From: Siphonodentalium dalli
Lineage: Eukaryota; Mollusca; Scaphopoda; Gadilida; Siphonodentaliidae
Length of the DNA stretch: 64,000 nt
NCBI GenBank assembly: GCA_032622095.1
Contig: CP136066.1
Coordinates: 230,210,961-230,274,960, forward strand
Direction: 5' to 3'
Of this stretch, positions 36,301 through 47,615 are shown piece by piece. Position 1 is the stretch's first letter, and the number at the start of each line of letters is the position of its first letter. The translations under genes were made by a program, and so were the position numbers. The notes beneath the pieces are model-generated. The model was not told the DNA's origin, made no database searches, and worked only from the letters and a program-made list of their open reading frames with translations.

Positions 36301-37390
36301 GTTATACCGTGGTTTACCTGAGTGTTTTACCATGGTTTACCAGTGTGTTTTACCATCGTTTACCAGAGTATTTTACCATGGTTTACCAGAGTATTTTACC
36401 ATGGTTTACCAGAGTGTCTTACCATGGTTTATCAGCGTGTTTACCGTGGTTTACCAGAGTGTTTTACCCTGGTTTACCAGAGTGTTTTACCCTGGTTTAC
36501 CAGAGTGTTTTACCCTGGTTTACCAGAGTGTTTACCATGGTTTACCAGAGTGTTTACCGTGGTTTACCAGTGTTTTACCCTGGTTTACCAGAGTGTTTTA
36601 CCCTGGTTTACCAGAGTGTTTTACCATGGTTTACCTGAGTGTTTTACCCTGGTTTACCAGAGTGTTTTTCCCTGGTTTACCAGAGTGTTTTACCATGGTT
36701 TACCAGAGTGTTTTACCCTGGTTTACCAGAGTGTTTTACCCTGGTTTACCAGAGTGTTTTATCCTGGTTTACCAGAGTGTTTTACCATGGTTTACCAGAG
36801 TGTTTTACCATGGTTTACCAGAGTGTTTTACCATGGTTTACCAGAGTGTTTTAACCTGGTTTACCAAAGTGTTTTACCCTGGTTTACCAGAGTGTTTTAC
36901 CCTCGTTTACCAGAGTGTTTTACCCTGGTTTACCAGAGTGTTTTACCATGGTTTACCTGAGTGTTTTACCCTGGTTTACCAGAGTGTTTTTCCCTGGTTT
37001 ACCAGAGTGTTTTACCATTGTTTACCAGAGTGTTTTACCCTGGTTTACCAGAGTGTTTTACCCTGGTTTACCAGAGTGTTCTACCCTGGTTTACCAGAGT
37101 GTTTTACCATGGTTTATCTGAGGGTTTTACCATGGTTTACCTGAGGGTTTTACCATGGTTTACCTGAGGGTTTTACCATGGTTTACCAGAGTGTTTTACC
37201 ATGGTTTACCAGAGTGTTTTACCATGGTTTACCAGAGTGTTTTACCCTGGTTTACCAGAGTGTTTTTCCCTGGTTTACCAGAGTGTTTTACCATGGTTTA
37301 CCTGAGTGTTTTACCATGGTTTACCTGAGGGTTTTACCATGGTTTACCTGAGGGTTTTACCGTGGTTTACCAGAGTATTTTACCATGGTT
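33375..37390. repeat. Satellite higher-order block 2
   Basis: Collinear with block 1 in its variant order (33375 with 27532; 34858 with 28993) but with only one copy of the 1.01-kb internal segment. It ends at the N gap. Confidence 0.8.
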
Positions 37391-37490
37391 NNNNNNNNNN
37401 NNNNNNNNNNNNNNNNNNNNNNNNNNNNNNNNNNNNNNNNNNNNNNNNNNNNNNNNNNNNNNNNNNNNNNNNNNNNNNNNNNNNNNNNNN
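37391..37490. other. Assembly gap of 100 N
   Basis: Exactly 100 N, a conventional placeholder for a gap of unknown size, sits between the satellite and a different degenerate repeat. Confidence 0.99.
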
Positions 37491-39130
37491 CCAGTGAGTG
37501 TCCAAAACCACCTAACGGTCCCAAACCATCTAAGGGGCGTAAAACCACGCAACGGGTGTTTCAACCACCTTTTTAATTATATATCAAATTAATCGGTGAG
37601 TGTCCCAGTCCATAGAATGGGCTTCCCAAATCAATCAGCTAGTGTCCCATAAAACACAACCCACCCAAATAGTGTCACAAACTACCCAAATAGTGCCCAA
37701 TGTGTGTTCCAAACCATCCAATGATTGCCATATGTCACCCATCGAGTGTCCCTATTCATGGATGTGGTGTCCCAAAACCACACAAATGGGTATCTCAAAC
37801 CATCAAGTGTGCACCATAAACCATCCAATGGGTGTCCCAAAACAACAAATGTGTCCATAATCATCCAATGGGTATCCCAAGCCACACGATGATCATCTCA
37901 AACCACCAGGTGTGTCTAAAACGTCAAACTAGTGTCTCAAACCACCCACTGAATGTCCCACATATTAACCTAATGAGTGTCCCGACTCCAAACTAGTGTA
38001 CAAAACCATCCATCAAATATATCAAACCGTCTTTTGGTAAACTCATTGGATGGTTTGATAAACTCGTATGAAATACTCGATGGAGGTTTTTGCACAATAT
38101 TGTGGATGTATTGAGATGACAGTTGGTAGTTGGTCTGTAACACCTGTCCAGTTGGATGGATTGAGAACTCTTTGGATTGTTTGTTATGCTAGTTTTATGG
38201 TTTGGGTCACACGCTGGGTGATTTGTGACTTCAGATGGATGGTTTTAGGGCACCAATTGGGTTGTTTGTTCACATTGATTGGTTTGGGACACTCGCTATA
38301 GAGTTTAGACACTGGGTTATGCGCATTGGGATATTGCGTGGCCGTTTTGGATGACTGATTGGGCCGTTTGGGACACTATAGTTGATTGGATTGAGACGAC
38401 AGTTGTATATTGTATGACATATGACACTCTTGGGATACTAGTTGCGCGGAATGGGGTACACATTGGATGCCTGCCACATGTGGTTTCGGATACCCGATGG
38501 GTGGTTTGGTTACCTTGGTACACCCATTGTGTGATTTGGGGCACTGCTTGAGTGGTTTTACACACTCGATGTGTGATCATCGTATGGTTTGGTTTACACG
38601 TTTGATAGTTACAGACACCATTGGATAGTTTTGGACACGTGTTGGATGGTTTGGGACATACCTGTGTGGTTTCGAACATCGGTTGCAAAGTCTGGAGCAC
38701 TACTAGTGTTGTTTGGAAACATTCGTTGAATGGATTTGGCCCCTCATCAGGTCGATTCAGACACTCATTTAGAGGTTTGGGACACTTACTTGGTTAGGTT
38801 GGAATACCAGATGCATGGTAAGGGGGACTATATGTGTGGGTTATGACACCAGTTGAGTATCGTTTGGGGCACTAACTACCTCAGTCTACATCAGTCTGGG
38901 TGGTTTGTGAAACTCGTTTGATGGATTGGGACACCCCTTCCATGGTTTGGGACAATATTTGGATATGAGCGCCCGTCGTATGGATTGGGATACTCACATG
39001 TTGGATTTTTGATACTAGATGGGTTTTGTAACTCTGTATATGGTTTGGAGCACTCATTAGGTGGTTTGGGATACTCATTTGATGTATTAAGAAACTAGTT
39101 TGTGGCTTTGGAACTCGTATGGTGGCACAT
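37491..39130. repeat. Degenerate 20-bp minisatellite with an orientation switch
   Basis: From 37491 to about 38035 the plus strand repeats variants of GTGTCCCAAACCATCCAATG every 20-odd bases. From about 38041 to 39125 the same motif appears as its complement, variants of TGGTTTGGGACACTCATTGG. The switch lies around 38030-38045. Divergence between units is high and spacing is irregular. ORFs of 65-127 codons in this region on both strands are products of the repeat. Confidence 0.8.
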
Positions 39131-39307
39131 ATGACTACATTTGGCTATATATTTATTCGATATCGTAAGATTTAGTAAACAAAAATCAACCAAAAACACT
39201 TCAATTGTTCACTTCCGACTCAACACTTTTTGACACCGAAGTATTAAATCCTCGGGATATGACTTATCATAACGGATTAGGATTCGCCACTTTATAGTTT
39301 TAGAGTC

Positions 39308-39786
39308 AAGTTATGCACGAACTGGCAGGCATATGCTATGGCAACAAGAATAATGCGTTTTTGGTGCAGGTTTCTGTCACATTAATACATTTAGAGGACA
39401 CTAAAGTGATTAGTAGTAGACTCCAGGAAATGGCCGTCATATTGTCTGTTACATACACGGCCACATGTTAGTGTCAAAAGAGTTTGAGCAGACACCCTTA
39501 CGAAAAAAAATGGATCAAGTTTAAAACTTTTTAGACAGCGAATTGTCACATCGTCGGAATAGTAGTCAAAGTATGCACGAAATGGTAGGCATACGATATG
39601 GCAACAAGAATAATGCGTTTTTGTTGCAGGTTTCTGTCACATTAATAATTTTAGAGGACATTGAATTGATTGGTAGTACACTCCAGGCAATGGCCGCCAT
39701 ATTGCCTAGTACATAAACGGCCACAAGTTAGCGTCAAAATAATTTGAGCAGACATCATTACGAAAAAAAAAATGGATCAAGTTTAA
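39308..39786. repeat. Direct duplication of about 215 bp
   Basis: 39311-39525 and 39570-39786 share AGTATGCACGAA or its variant, GGCAACAAGAATAATGCG, GCAGGTTTCTGTCACATTAA, ACTCCAGG-AATGGCCG and AATGGATCAAGTTTAA in the same order, at roughly 85% similarity by eye. Confidence 0.85.
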
Positions 39787-39829
39787 TACATGGCCCACAG
39801 TCTGGGGATGCACGTTGGCCGACCTGGTT

Positions 39830-41180
39830 CCCGGACTAAAATTCCAATTTTCACCATTTTATTACATATTTTCTTCATTGTTATCCAAAATTAACGACTT
39901 TCCCTTATGAAACGCATGGCAATTTGGATATGTTATTATTGGACCACATTTGGCACTCAGTGAACTCTGTAACACTTTTGTATGTTACACAGCGTATATA
40001 AGGTTAATTTGAAAGTCAATACCCTAGCTAAAATGTCCACATTTTATGCGTGGGAAAACTGACCCTGGAGGAAATGACCTGTGCTAATTCCTCACGGGCT
40101 AGTGATCCCATAAATAATATTATATTAACCTGTTGGACAGGCCAATATGTGTACGAATAAGATTGTTACACATCTGTTAGGCGTTGTCTTCCAGATTATC
40201 ATATATACTTGTTTCAGCCGAGAAGAATTAAGACTCTTGTTTCTGAACGCACTCTTGCTTTGAACGTGTAGCGCGAGAAGATGTTGTTGTATTATTCTCC
40301 GTGGCCGCCTGATATGAACATGTATATAGTTGTATAAATAAATATCAACATGTCTGAGAGTTACCAACTTAATGTTCAAGAACCAGGGACCAGCCCTAGA
40401 GTGGTACAACTCGACTGAGCGTTTATGGTTGGCAGATTTGTTTATTAACAAAATTCCAATTTTCACCATTTTGTTTACTTATTCCAGTCTTTTGACAAAA
40501 AATGACGACTTTCCCATCCTGGAATTCATGGGGAGTTTGGAAATGTTATTAAATGAGTATTGTCAAACTCAAAAACACCAAAAGTCATTGCATACCAAAT
40601 TTGCTCACGGTTGTGCGTTTCTTTCCATTAGTTTGACTGGACTAATAAGGAACTGCAAAATTGACACAAAACAGCCATAAATTGGACCCATTTCAAATAT
40701 ATGTAGAAAATTTTCACCAAAGCGAATTTTGGATATATTGTTCCCCAGATTAAGTCCGACAAAATAACAACAAAAAACAAATTGTTACAATTTAATATAG
40801 ATTCACCTTACAATCCGAGTCTCAACCAGAAAATTACAATTTTCACCATTTTTTTTTTACATATTCCGGACTTTTGACCCAAAAATGACGATTTCCTACT
40901 CTGGGATTCATGCAGATCTTTGTTATGTTATATGGGTATATTCAAACACATAAAAAGAATTGCATAGCAATTTGTTCACGATTTGGGGGTTCTTTCAATC
41001 AGATTGAGTGGACTAATAAGGAGCAGCAAAATTAGCACAAAAATCCATAAATACGACCCTATTTCAAAGAGCAGTAGAACTTTTTCCCCAAAGCGGATTT
41101 CAGCGGATTTTGGATATATTGTTCCCCAGAGTCTGCCCGACAGAATGACACCGAAAACAGCTTGTCAACAATTTGTTCTA
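39830..41180. repeat. Diverged direct repeats of about 370 bp, 2 full and 1 partial
   Basis: Copies begin near 39838 (partial), 40445 and 40828. Each contains CAATTTTCACCATTTT, TTTTGAC-AAAAATGACGA, then (in the two full copies) ACTAATAAGGA, GGATATATTGTTCCCCAGA and an ACAA-rich end. Open frames of 66-114 codons here have no recognisable domain. Confidence 0.75.
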
Positions 41181-42189
41181 TGTTCGCCTCAAAATCGAGT
41201 CTCAAAGACCAGACTACACCGAAAGCCATTGAAATAGTAATTTGGGAGCGTTATTCGGATTCTGCAACTTTAAACGTTATCGCGCTGTCATGTTAGTCCA
41301 GTCAAAATATGATAAATAGGGCTTGACCTTGACAACATGTGTGCAAAATTTAAATTATATTCATGACGTGCGGAGATATTTTCACATCACATTGCAAAAA
41401 ACATCCACAAGATATGTGGGCAAAATATGAAAACTGACATTCTTTTTGGCAGTGCCCATGTGAGTTTTCAGTTGATTCTGTTTAGGGTATAGGGATAAAA
41501 AACACATTGACATGAAGTATGCTTAGAGTACGGAGCCACGTAATATATCAAAATGATGGACATGAATTTACAAAAAAACCATAGTCAGAAATGGTAACGC
41601 CCTCAAGATCATATTATTAGGCATACATATATATAAATTATAATATAAAATACATTGGTTTCATGAATGCACAGAATTCCGTTAAAACAATTAATCCTTC
41701 AAATTATTACAAAAACTACGGCTTATTGTTGCAGGTTTCTCATTCAACACACCAGAAAGCCTCTAAATGCGACAAAGATCTACTAAGCGGATTAAATACA
41801 TGCCCGATACTTCGCAATACGACCTTTATTCTGCATTCGAACTGAGACACACGTCATCAGCAAATTCGCTGTTATATTATGTGTTCCCACAATTAAAACA
41901 TTTTATGATGTGAAGACATGTTATTAGACGGGAGGCAGTACATGACACATTACGTAACAGCCAGCCGTCGCCACTCAATCAACGCTCCCGTTACAAAATA
42001 AATTTGGGTTCTCATGGTACGATATTTTCAAAGTACGAAACCTGTTTTTGTCACCTAAATCTATTCAACGCCCAAATGAAATTTTGATTGGCCAATTTCG
42101 AAATAAAATTGGCCATGGGATAGGATAGGATCTGCTATTTTAGTTCAATATACACATATTAATACATAATACATTTTACAAATATTGTG
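41181..42189. other. No supported gene
   Basis: No recognisable coding, tandem or inverted structure beyond short AT-rich runs. Confidence 0.45.
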
Positions 42190-44605
42190 TTGTATATTTG
42201 AGGAGGTGGCATAGTCAGGCTAGACTGTCTTACTGCCATATGCTTGAAGATGAATAGATGTTACGATAGGCGGATTTCTTGTACAATGCACGGCTATATA
42301 ATTATGTATCACATAATGGTTGCATTTAAATGGATTATATGCATGGAGGGTATACGTATAGATAAATCGCTTATGGGTTACTCAATGGTTTGTCTCTTTC
42401 TTGTCAGTGGGATGTTCCTTGAAAGTCGAGTAGGAATGTGCTGAGTGAGGTTGTGGATTTCGATGTAGGGGAGGCCACTCTATTGACCGAGCTATGCCAC
42501 ACAGTCGGGACATCTTTGATTGTTGCATTTAATGGTTGCAGAATATTTTTAATACAATCGTCATGTAAATGCCATTTGAATGTGTGTCTGGTTTGGTATG
42601 ATGTAAATTCGTTATCTAAGTTGTTCCATATAGTTGGATAAGAATGAAATTGTAGTTGTTGGGACCAAGATGTTCTTGGTGTTTTTAAAAATAGTGGGTG
42701 CTTTTGCCGGGTGTCTGGTCTGGTTTTTGCGTTTCATAAACATGTCGGTGAATGATTCTATTAAGCGCATATAATACCAATCATGCATGAAAACAGCAGC
42801 TTGGACTTTGTGGATGTCGTGTATTATGAGTATATTTTCTTTTTTAAAAAGAGGTTCTGTGTGGCTTCTATATTTCTTATTACATAAAACTCGTATCGAG
42901 CGTTTTTGAAGCATGAAAACTGTTTTGACCGCAGGGACGTGTTCCCATATTTGAACACCGTAGACAAGATGGCTTTGTATTAGAGCATAATATAATGTTT
43001 TAAGTGCGCTACCATGAAAGAAATGTTTAACTTTATTGACGTGGTATATGGCTTTCACTATTTTAGAACAAACAGAAGACACATGTTTTTTGAAAGTCAG
43101 GTTTTCATCTATATGGATTCCTAAGAATTTTGTGGAGGATTCGTGCTCAAGATTTCCTATCTTGTTTAGTTCCGTGTTATTTAAGTAAACCTTTATAAAG
43201 CTCCATTTGTCATCATTGTTCTCTGGATGTATTAGCATATAGTTGCTTTTTTTAGTATTGATCACTAATTTATTGCTACAGCACCAAGCACATATGTGCG
43301 TAACTCATTATTCACATAACTTTCTGCAAGGATGCCATTTTTTCCACCAGTTACTAGAGTCGTATCGTCCGCGTATGATAAGATATCCATGGTTGTCGAA
43401 TTTGACATATCGTTAACTTAAATTAAGAAAATTATCGGTCTCAGAATGGAACCCAGTGGCACTCCACACGTCACTTCCGATAAATTAGATTTGGTACCAT
43501 TGAGTTCAACATATTGCCGTCTATTTTTCAGATAGCTCTGAAACCATGAGTATGCTGTGCCTCGTATGCCATAGTGATCTAGTTTATGAAGTAAAATATT
43601 GTGATTTATGGTGTCAGATGATTTTAAGAGGTAAAGAAATAGAGCTAAAGTGGAGTCTCTTGTCATTTTGTCATTAATTGAGACAACTTGATCGAGGAGG
43701 TGTAATACAGGATGGAAAGTTGAATGATGAGGACGGAAGCCGTATTGGTGTTTATAGAGAATGTTTTGTTCATTTAAGAAGTCTAGTACTCGTTTATGCA
43801 TGATTTTTTCTAGAAGTTTAGAGATAGCTGGAAGAATGTTGATAGGTCTGTAGTTGGAAATTTCATGAGTTGTAGTGTTTTTTGGGATCGGAACTACTTT
43901 AGAAATTTTCTATTTGTTAGGGACTATTCCATGCTCTAAAGACAAGTTAAAAATATGCAATAATGCTGAGGCTATCTCTTCAATTGTTTCCTTGATAAGT
44001 TTCGTTGATATACCATTGAAATCCCTTGATACTTTCCCAGTCATAGAGAAACATGTGAGGATGATCTCATGTATAGAGGTCGTCTGGTTTGCGGTTATGG
44101 AGAAATTCTGTAAAATGAGAGTCATTTTCATGTTCATTGAGTTGGCTAGTTTCCCACCCAATTTTTGAGAAAAAGTCATTGAACATTTCCAATATGAGTT
44201 TGGAATTTTCGAGTTCTATTCCGTTTTCGGTAAAGGTCTTGGGGTTATTATTTGTGTTTCCATTTATCTTCAATGCAAGTATTTCCCATGTTTTCTTTAA
44301 GTTATTTTTATTTACTTCTAGAATATTTGTATAGTATATATTTTTACTCCTTCTGATTAGTTTATTATATAGGGTACGATAACCCAAAAATTTATTTACG
44401 TTCGTTTCCGTAGGTTTATTCAATTTGAGTAAATATAGCTGATTCTTAACAATACTTGACTTAATCAATCCAGATGTCATCCAAGGTTCGCGTTTTATAA
44501 ATTTGTTGGTATAATGTCGACTTTTGATGTGACGCATTTTAGCTATGTTTATTTTATGTGTTATTTTCGATTATTTGATTGTCGCTGATATCGCCATTTG
44601 TCGGG
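42190..44605 (-). pseudogene. Family C LINE (CR1/Jockey-like), 5'-truncated and decayed
   Basis: On the minus strand: the endonuclease end GDISDNQII (about 44570-44595), a connector (44067-44537), the RT start (43910-44179, then YRPINILPAISKLLEKIMHK near 43800-43860), YGFRPHHSTF (about 43720-43750), GVPLGSILRP, ILSYADDTTLV (about 43355-43390) with a canonical YADD, the long thumb region with STKFLGIHIDENLTFKKHVS and YYALIQSHLVYGVQIWEHVP (42612-43265), and a C-terminal tail to about 42412. Frameshifts separate the blocks. The motif style (YRPI.LLP, FLG.HIDENLTFKKH, SHLVYG..IW) resembles CR1/Jockey-group LINEs. Sequence from 42190 to 42411 is probably 3' UTR. Confidence 0.85.
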
Positions 44606-44865
44606 ATTCCCTGTTTCTATATTTAAAACCGGCATGCTCATAACAAGCCTCGTTTCAATTTATAGACCAATGTATAAGAATAATTTTGCACCTGTATTGT
44701 CTGTTAGTTCGTTTGTCTGCTCATTTTGCCTGAACACCCCTCCAAATGAATACTACACCTTTCCAATGTGTACTTCTATAACTGAGTGGGAGAGTTGATT
44801 TAGTATAGAAAGGGCTAATAAACCTCAATCATATCTTGGATATGTTTCATTTTTCTTCTTCAAAT
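44606..44865. other. Intergenic DNA upstream of the exon cluster
   Basis: No coding evidence is visible. Sequence from about 44796 is the start of a tandem duplication whose second unit contains the intact exon. Confidence 0.4.
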
Positions 44866-44936
44866 TACAAATTTGCATATGTCAAACTGAAAGGCAACAT
44901 ATCTGTCGTTGTCCTATGCATAGCGGGTGTCCTATA
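44866..44936 (+). pseudogene. Dead copy of the signal-anchor exon
   Basis: This resembles the start of the intact exon at 44981: ACTGAAAGGCAAC and GTCGTT-TCCTATGCATAGCGGGTGT. It has lost the splice acceptor (CAAATTACAAA instead of TAAATTACAG), reads to a stop within four codons of its ATG, and ends after GCGGGTG. It forms a tandem pair with the intact exon, each preceded by TATAGAAAGG. Confidence 0.65.
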
Positions 44937-44980
44937 TTTTGGTATAGAAAGGTTTAATATTTGTTTCCTCTAAATTACAG

Positions 44981-45149
44981 ATTCGAGAATGGCCAAACAG
45001 AAAGGCAACCTGTTGGTCGTTTTCCTATGCATAGCGGGTGTGTTTACAGTGTTAACTTTATATCACATAACCAGCTCAGAAGGCACGGGGTCTAAATCTC
45101 GGAAAGACGATTACGTTGACAGCGGAGCCGTATTGATTCCAACCAGCAT
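44981..45149 (+). CDS. HtrL/YibB-like gene, exon with start codon and signal anchor
   Basis: A splice acceptor (TTTCCTCTAAATTACAG, ending 44980) precedes ATG 44989-44991. The reading MAKQKGN, then LLVVFLCIAGVFTVLTLY (residues 8-25) and a charged stretch, is a type II signal anchor: short basic N-terminus, one hydrophobic span, luminal stem. This is the layout of Golgi glycosyltransferases. The exon likely ends at CAT followed by GTAAGA (45150), leaving phase 2; reading on would hit TAA at once. That phase fits an acceptor at 50250-50251, which leads into the stem exon in frame. The joining is inferred; an unseen middle exon is possible. Confidence 0.6.
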
Positions 45150-45779
45150 GTAAGACTACTAAAATATTAATAGAAATATAACGATATTGGATACGAGTAT
45201 ACACGGAAGTTCGGACGGTTTCACTGTCGTCCGGCATCTCCCGCTTATGACCTTATATATATTATAACATGTGCACATAACTCGGAATTGTATTGCAATG
45301 AGGAACATTTACTGATATTAAACTATATAACCGATAAGAACAGTTTAATTATGGTATATAACTTCAATTCCTGAGATAGTTTGTTGGTGGACTCGGATTA
45401 CATGACCATTTTGTGCGATCGTATGCATATATATACGGGGCTTGTACGCAGTAAATATGGAATCTTTAATATACTCGATTAAAGGCCATTTCTCGTTTAT
45501 CTGTTTGTGTTATTATCCAGAAAGGAGAAATAGGCAATTTAGGATCAGTACACAGAAAGTTAAAACACATGTATTGTGACGTCGTGACTCCCCACGCCAC
45601 TACGCTATTTCGCACGAGACGCTAAGGTCGTTTGGATGTTTTGAATAAAGTAGCCAGAATCGAAAATGACTCTGTGTGTTTCCTTGTTTCATTATCAATG
45701 TACTGATTATAGAACTATATATGCTTCTCGGCTGAAGTTCCACAGATATTTTTTTTTTAAATACCTAGAAATTGTGTGT
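45150..45779. other. Putative intron sequence, no other feature
   Basis: Follows the GTAAGA donor. No coding or repeat structure is evident. Confidence 0.4.
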
Positions 45780-46475
45780 GGAGTCCTATTCATAATCACA
45801 TGCAACTGTTACTGTAAAACCTATTTGTAAATTTATTTGTAGGTTTCCATTAATTTTTAGCTGTTACAGTATGATGTGTACAAATATACACCTATGGTTT
45901 CCAACTGTAACATTGTAAAATTAATTATGGATTCCCATTCATTTGTTGCTGTTACAGTATAATGTTTACATTGTTTCTAACTGCTACAGTATAAATTAAT
46001 TGATGACCCCCATTCATTTGTAGCTGCTATGGTATAATGGCTGCATGCAATACAATGGTTTCTGACTGTAACAGTATAACATTAACCGTGGATTCCTATT
46101 CGTTTGTAACTGTAATTTTTACATGTACAAAAAATACACCTATGGTTTTAAACTGTAACCTTGTAAAATCATTTAATGATTCCCATTCATTTGTTGCTGT
46201 TAAAGTATATTGTTTCCATTGTTTCTAACTGTAACAGCATAAATTCATTGATGATTCCCATTAATTTGTAGCTGTTACGGTCTCTGACTGTAACAGTATA
46301 CAATTAACTGTGGATTCCCATTCATTTGCAGCTGTTACGGTATAATGTTTATATGTACAACAATAGTGGAAAATTATCCGTTTGTTCCCATTTATTTGTT
46401 GCTGTTATAGCAACTGTTGCATAATAATGCTTACATTTACGACACTGGGTTCAGAGTTCAAACTGTAACAGTATA
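45780..46475. repeat. Degenerate tandem repeat of about 76 bp, about 9 units
   Basis: CCCATTCATTTGTTGCTG and variants recur near 45787, 45850, 45935, 46010, 46095, 46188, 46258, 46318 and 46390. Each is usually followed by TTACAGTATAATG and then by CTAACTGTAACAGTATAA, so that each unit also contains an inverted CTGTTACAG/CTGTAACAG pair. Units are strongly diverged and vary in length. Confidence 0.8.
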
Positions 46476-47034
46476 ATCTTATGATAATGTATGAGACTGG
46501 TATCAGCATATTGTTGTTGTCGTTGTTCATCTTATGAATTAAATGAACAGCTATGAAATGGACACGCTTCTCCATACAGTATCTCAGCCGCAGCGCTTTT
46601 CCCAGCGTCAACAAATATATTGCTTAAATTCAGTAAAAATACTCCAGTTCCCCTCTCGACAAGGTAGAACTATTTTCACTTTGAGGCCATGTATAGTCTA
46701 GCTGTCAATAAAGACTACCCGGAAGTACGATTGGCCTAATTTATACTCTAAATTACGATTGGGGTCCATTCTTTCGACGAACCGTTGTGTTCGGAGTGTA
46801 ATTAATTATAATCACCCCAGGAAACAAGTTTATGTGAATCTTATTTTGGTCTGAATACCAGGGAATCTATAAACTAATTTCGATAACAAAAATAAATTAA
46901 AAGCCACAGCTACCCTCGTGTGAGTGGTTTAGCTTTGCTTCGTTATTGCGCTAGCGTATGGTCATATTATTACATAGTACATACGTGAATCTCATAATCC
47001 TTAGATATCGACAAGAAACACACACTTAGTGTCG

Positions 47035-47615
47035 GCGCACACGATCCCGATTGTGCTCGGTTAAATCCGGCTGCCGGATAAATCCGGCCCGATAAAATCG
47101 GGGGGTCAGCGCACACGAGTCGGATTTTCACTCCGTTCATATGAATGCTATGGTAACTGTAGTATATATAGCCCACCAGTTTGGTCAGCTTATCTAGCCA
47201 GTTACTATAGCTAGTCATGGTGGTTTATATTAATATGTATTTCTAAAGACTAATATTTATTAATAATAAATTAAATAAATATATTAATAATATATTGAGG
47301 TCACGAGCAATAGCCGTAAATTGGCGTAATAGACATTTCCACAGCTGCCACCCTCTTGTTGCGATTATTATACAGGAACTCATTTTCTGCCCACATGTTT
47401 ACCAGCCGTTGTTTCTTGTCGATCGATCCGAATTCTTGATTTAATATCGAATAGCGGTCGCCACTAACTATTCCGACATTTCTTGTCATGTGACAATAAA
47501 AACACGCGCGTTGCCATCGTCACGAGCAGTTTGATCCGTCCGATTAAATCGGATCCGACAAAAACCGATCCAAAGTTAGGCGCACACGATCCCGGTTGTC
47601 CCCGATTTATCCGAC
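47035..47615. mobile_element. CG-rich segment with GCGCACACGATCCCG repeats, possible PIF/Harbinger remnant
   Basis: GGCGCACACGATCCCG occurs at about 47036 and again at about 47580. Other words (CCGATAAAATCGG, GGATCCGACA, CCGATTTATCCGACAC) flank an AT-rich centre. A minus-strand frame within it resembles a MADF/Myb-SANT-like DNA-binding domain, the accessory protein of PIF/Harbinger transposons. I could not define clean terminal inverted repeats, so the classification is tentative. Confidence 0.35.
47301..47489 (-). pseudogene. MADF-like domain fragment
   Basis: The 62-residue minus-strand frame contains KKQRLVNMWAENEFLYNNRN followed by KRVAAVEMSI. This resembles the MADF pattern: hydrophobic-LV-x-W-x-EN-x-x-LY, an NR-x-KR-x-A helix, then a further hydrophobic position. 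The usual spacing between LYN and NR is shortened and the domain is incomplete. The match is from memory of the pattern and could be fortuitous. Confidence 0.35.

Larger units (their letters stand above)
27110..37390. repeat. 23-bp satellite array, about 445 copies
   Basis: The unit (for example 27256-27278) contains ACCATGGTTTACCAGAG and a run of T; ACCATGGT is a perfect palindrome. Variants recur: ACCGTGG, ACCCTGG, ATCAGAG, CCTGAG, CCCGAG, AGGGTTTT, and units with one base gained or lost. The plus strand has no stop codon in most units, so all three frames are open for up to about 418 codons and encode the same 23-residue cycle. The complementary TAA per unit closes the minus strand. I treat these ORFs as products of the repeat. 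The array is cut by an assembly gap, so its true length is unknown. Confidence 0.97.

Noticed and set aside
27259-37167. Dozens of overlapping ORFs in the 23-bp satellite as secreted or repetitive proteins
   Set aside because: All three frames encode the same peptide cycle, and indels in units only switch frame. There is no non-repetitive coding flank.
37600-38700. ORFs of 66-127 codons rich in Pro, Thr and Gln
   Set aside because: They are translations of the degenerate 20-bp repeat.
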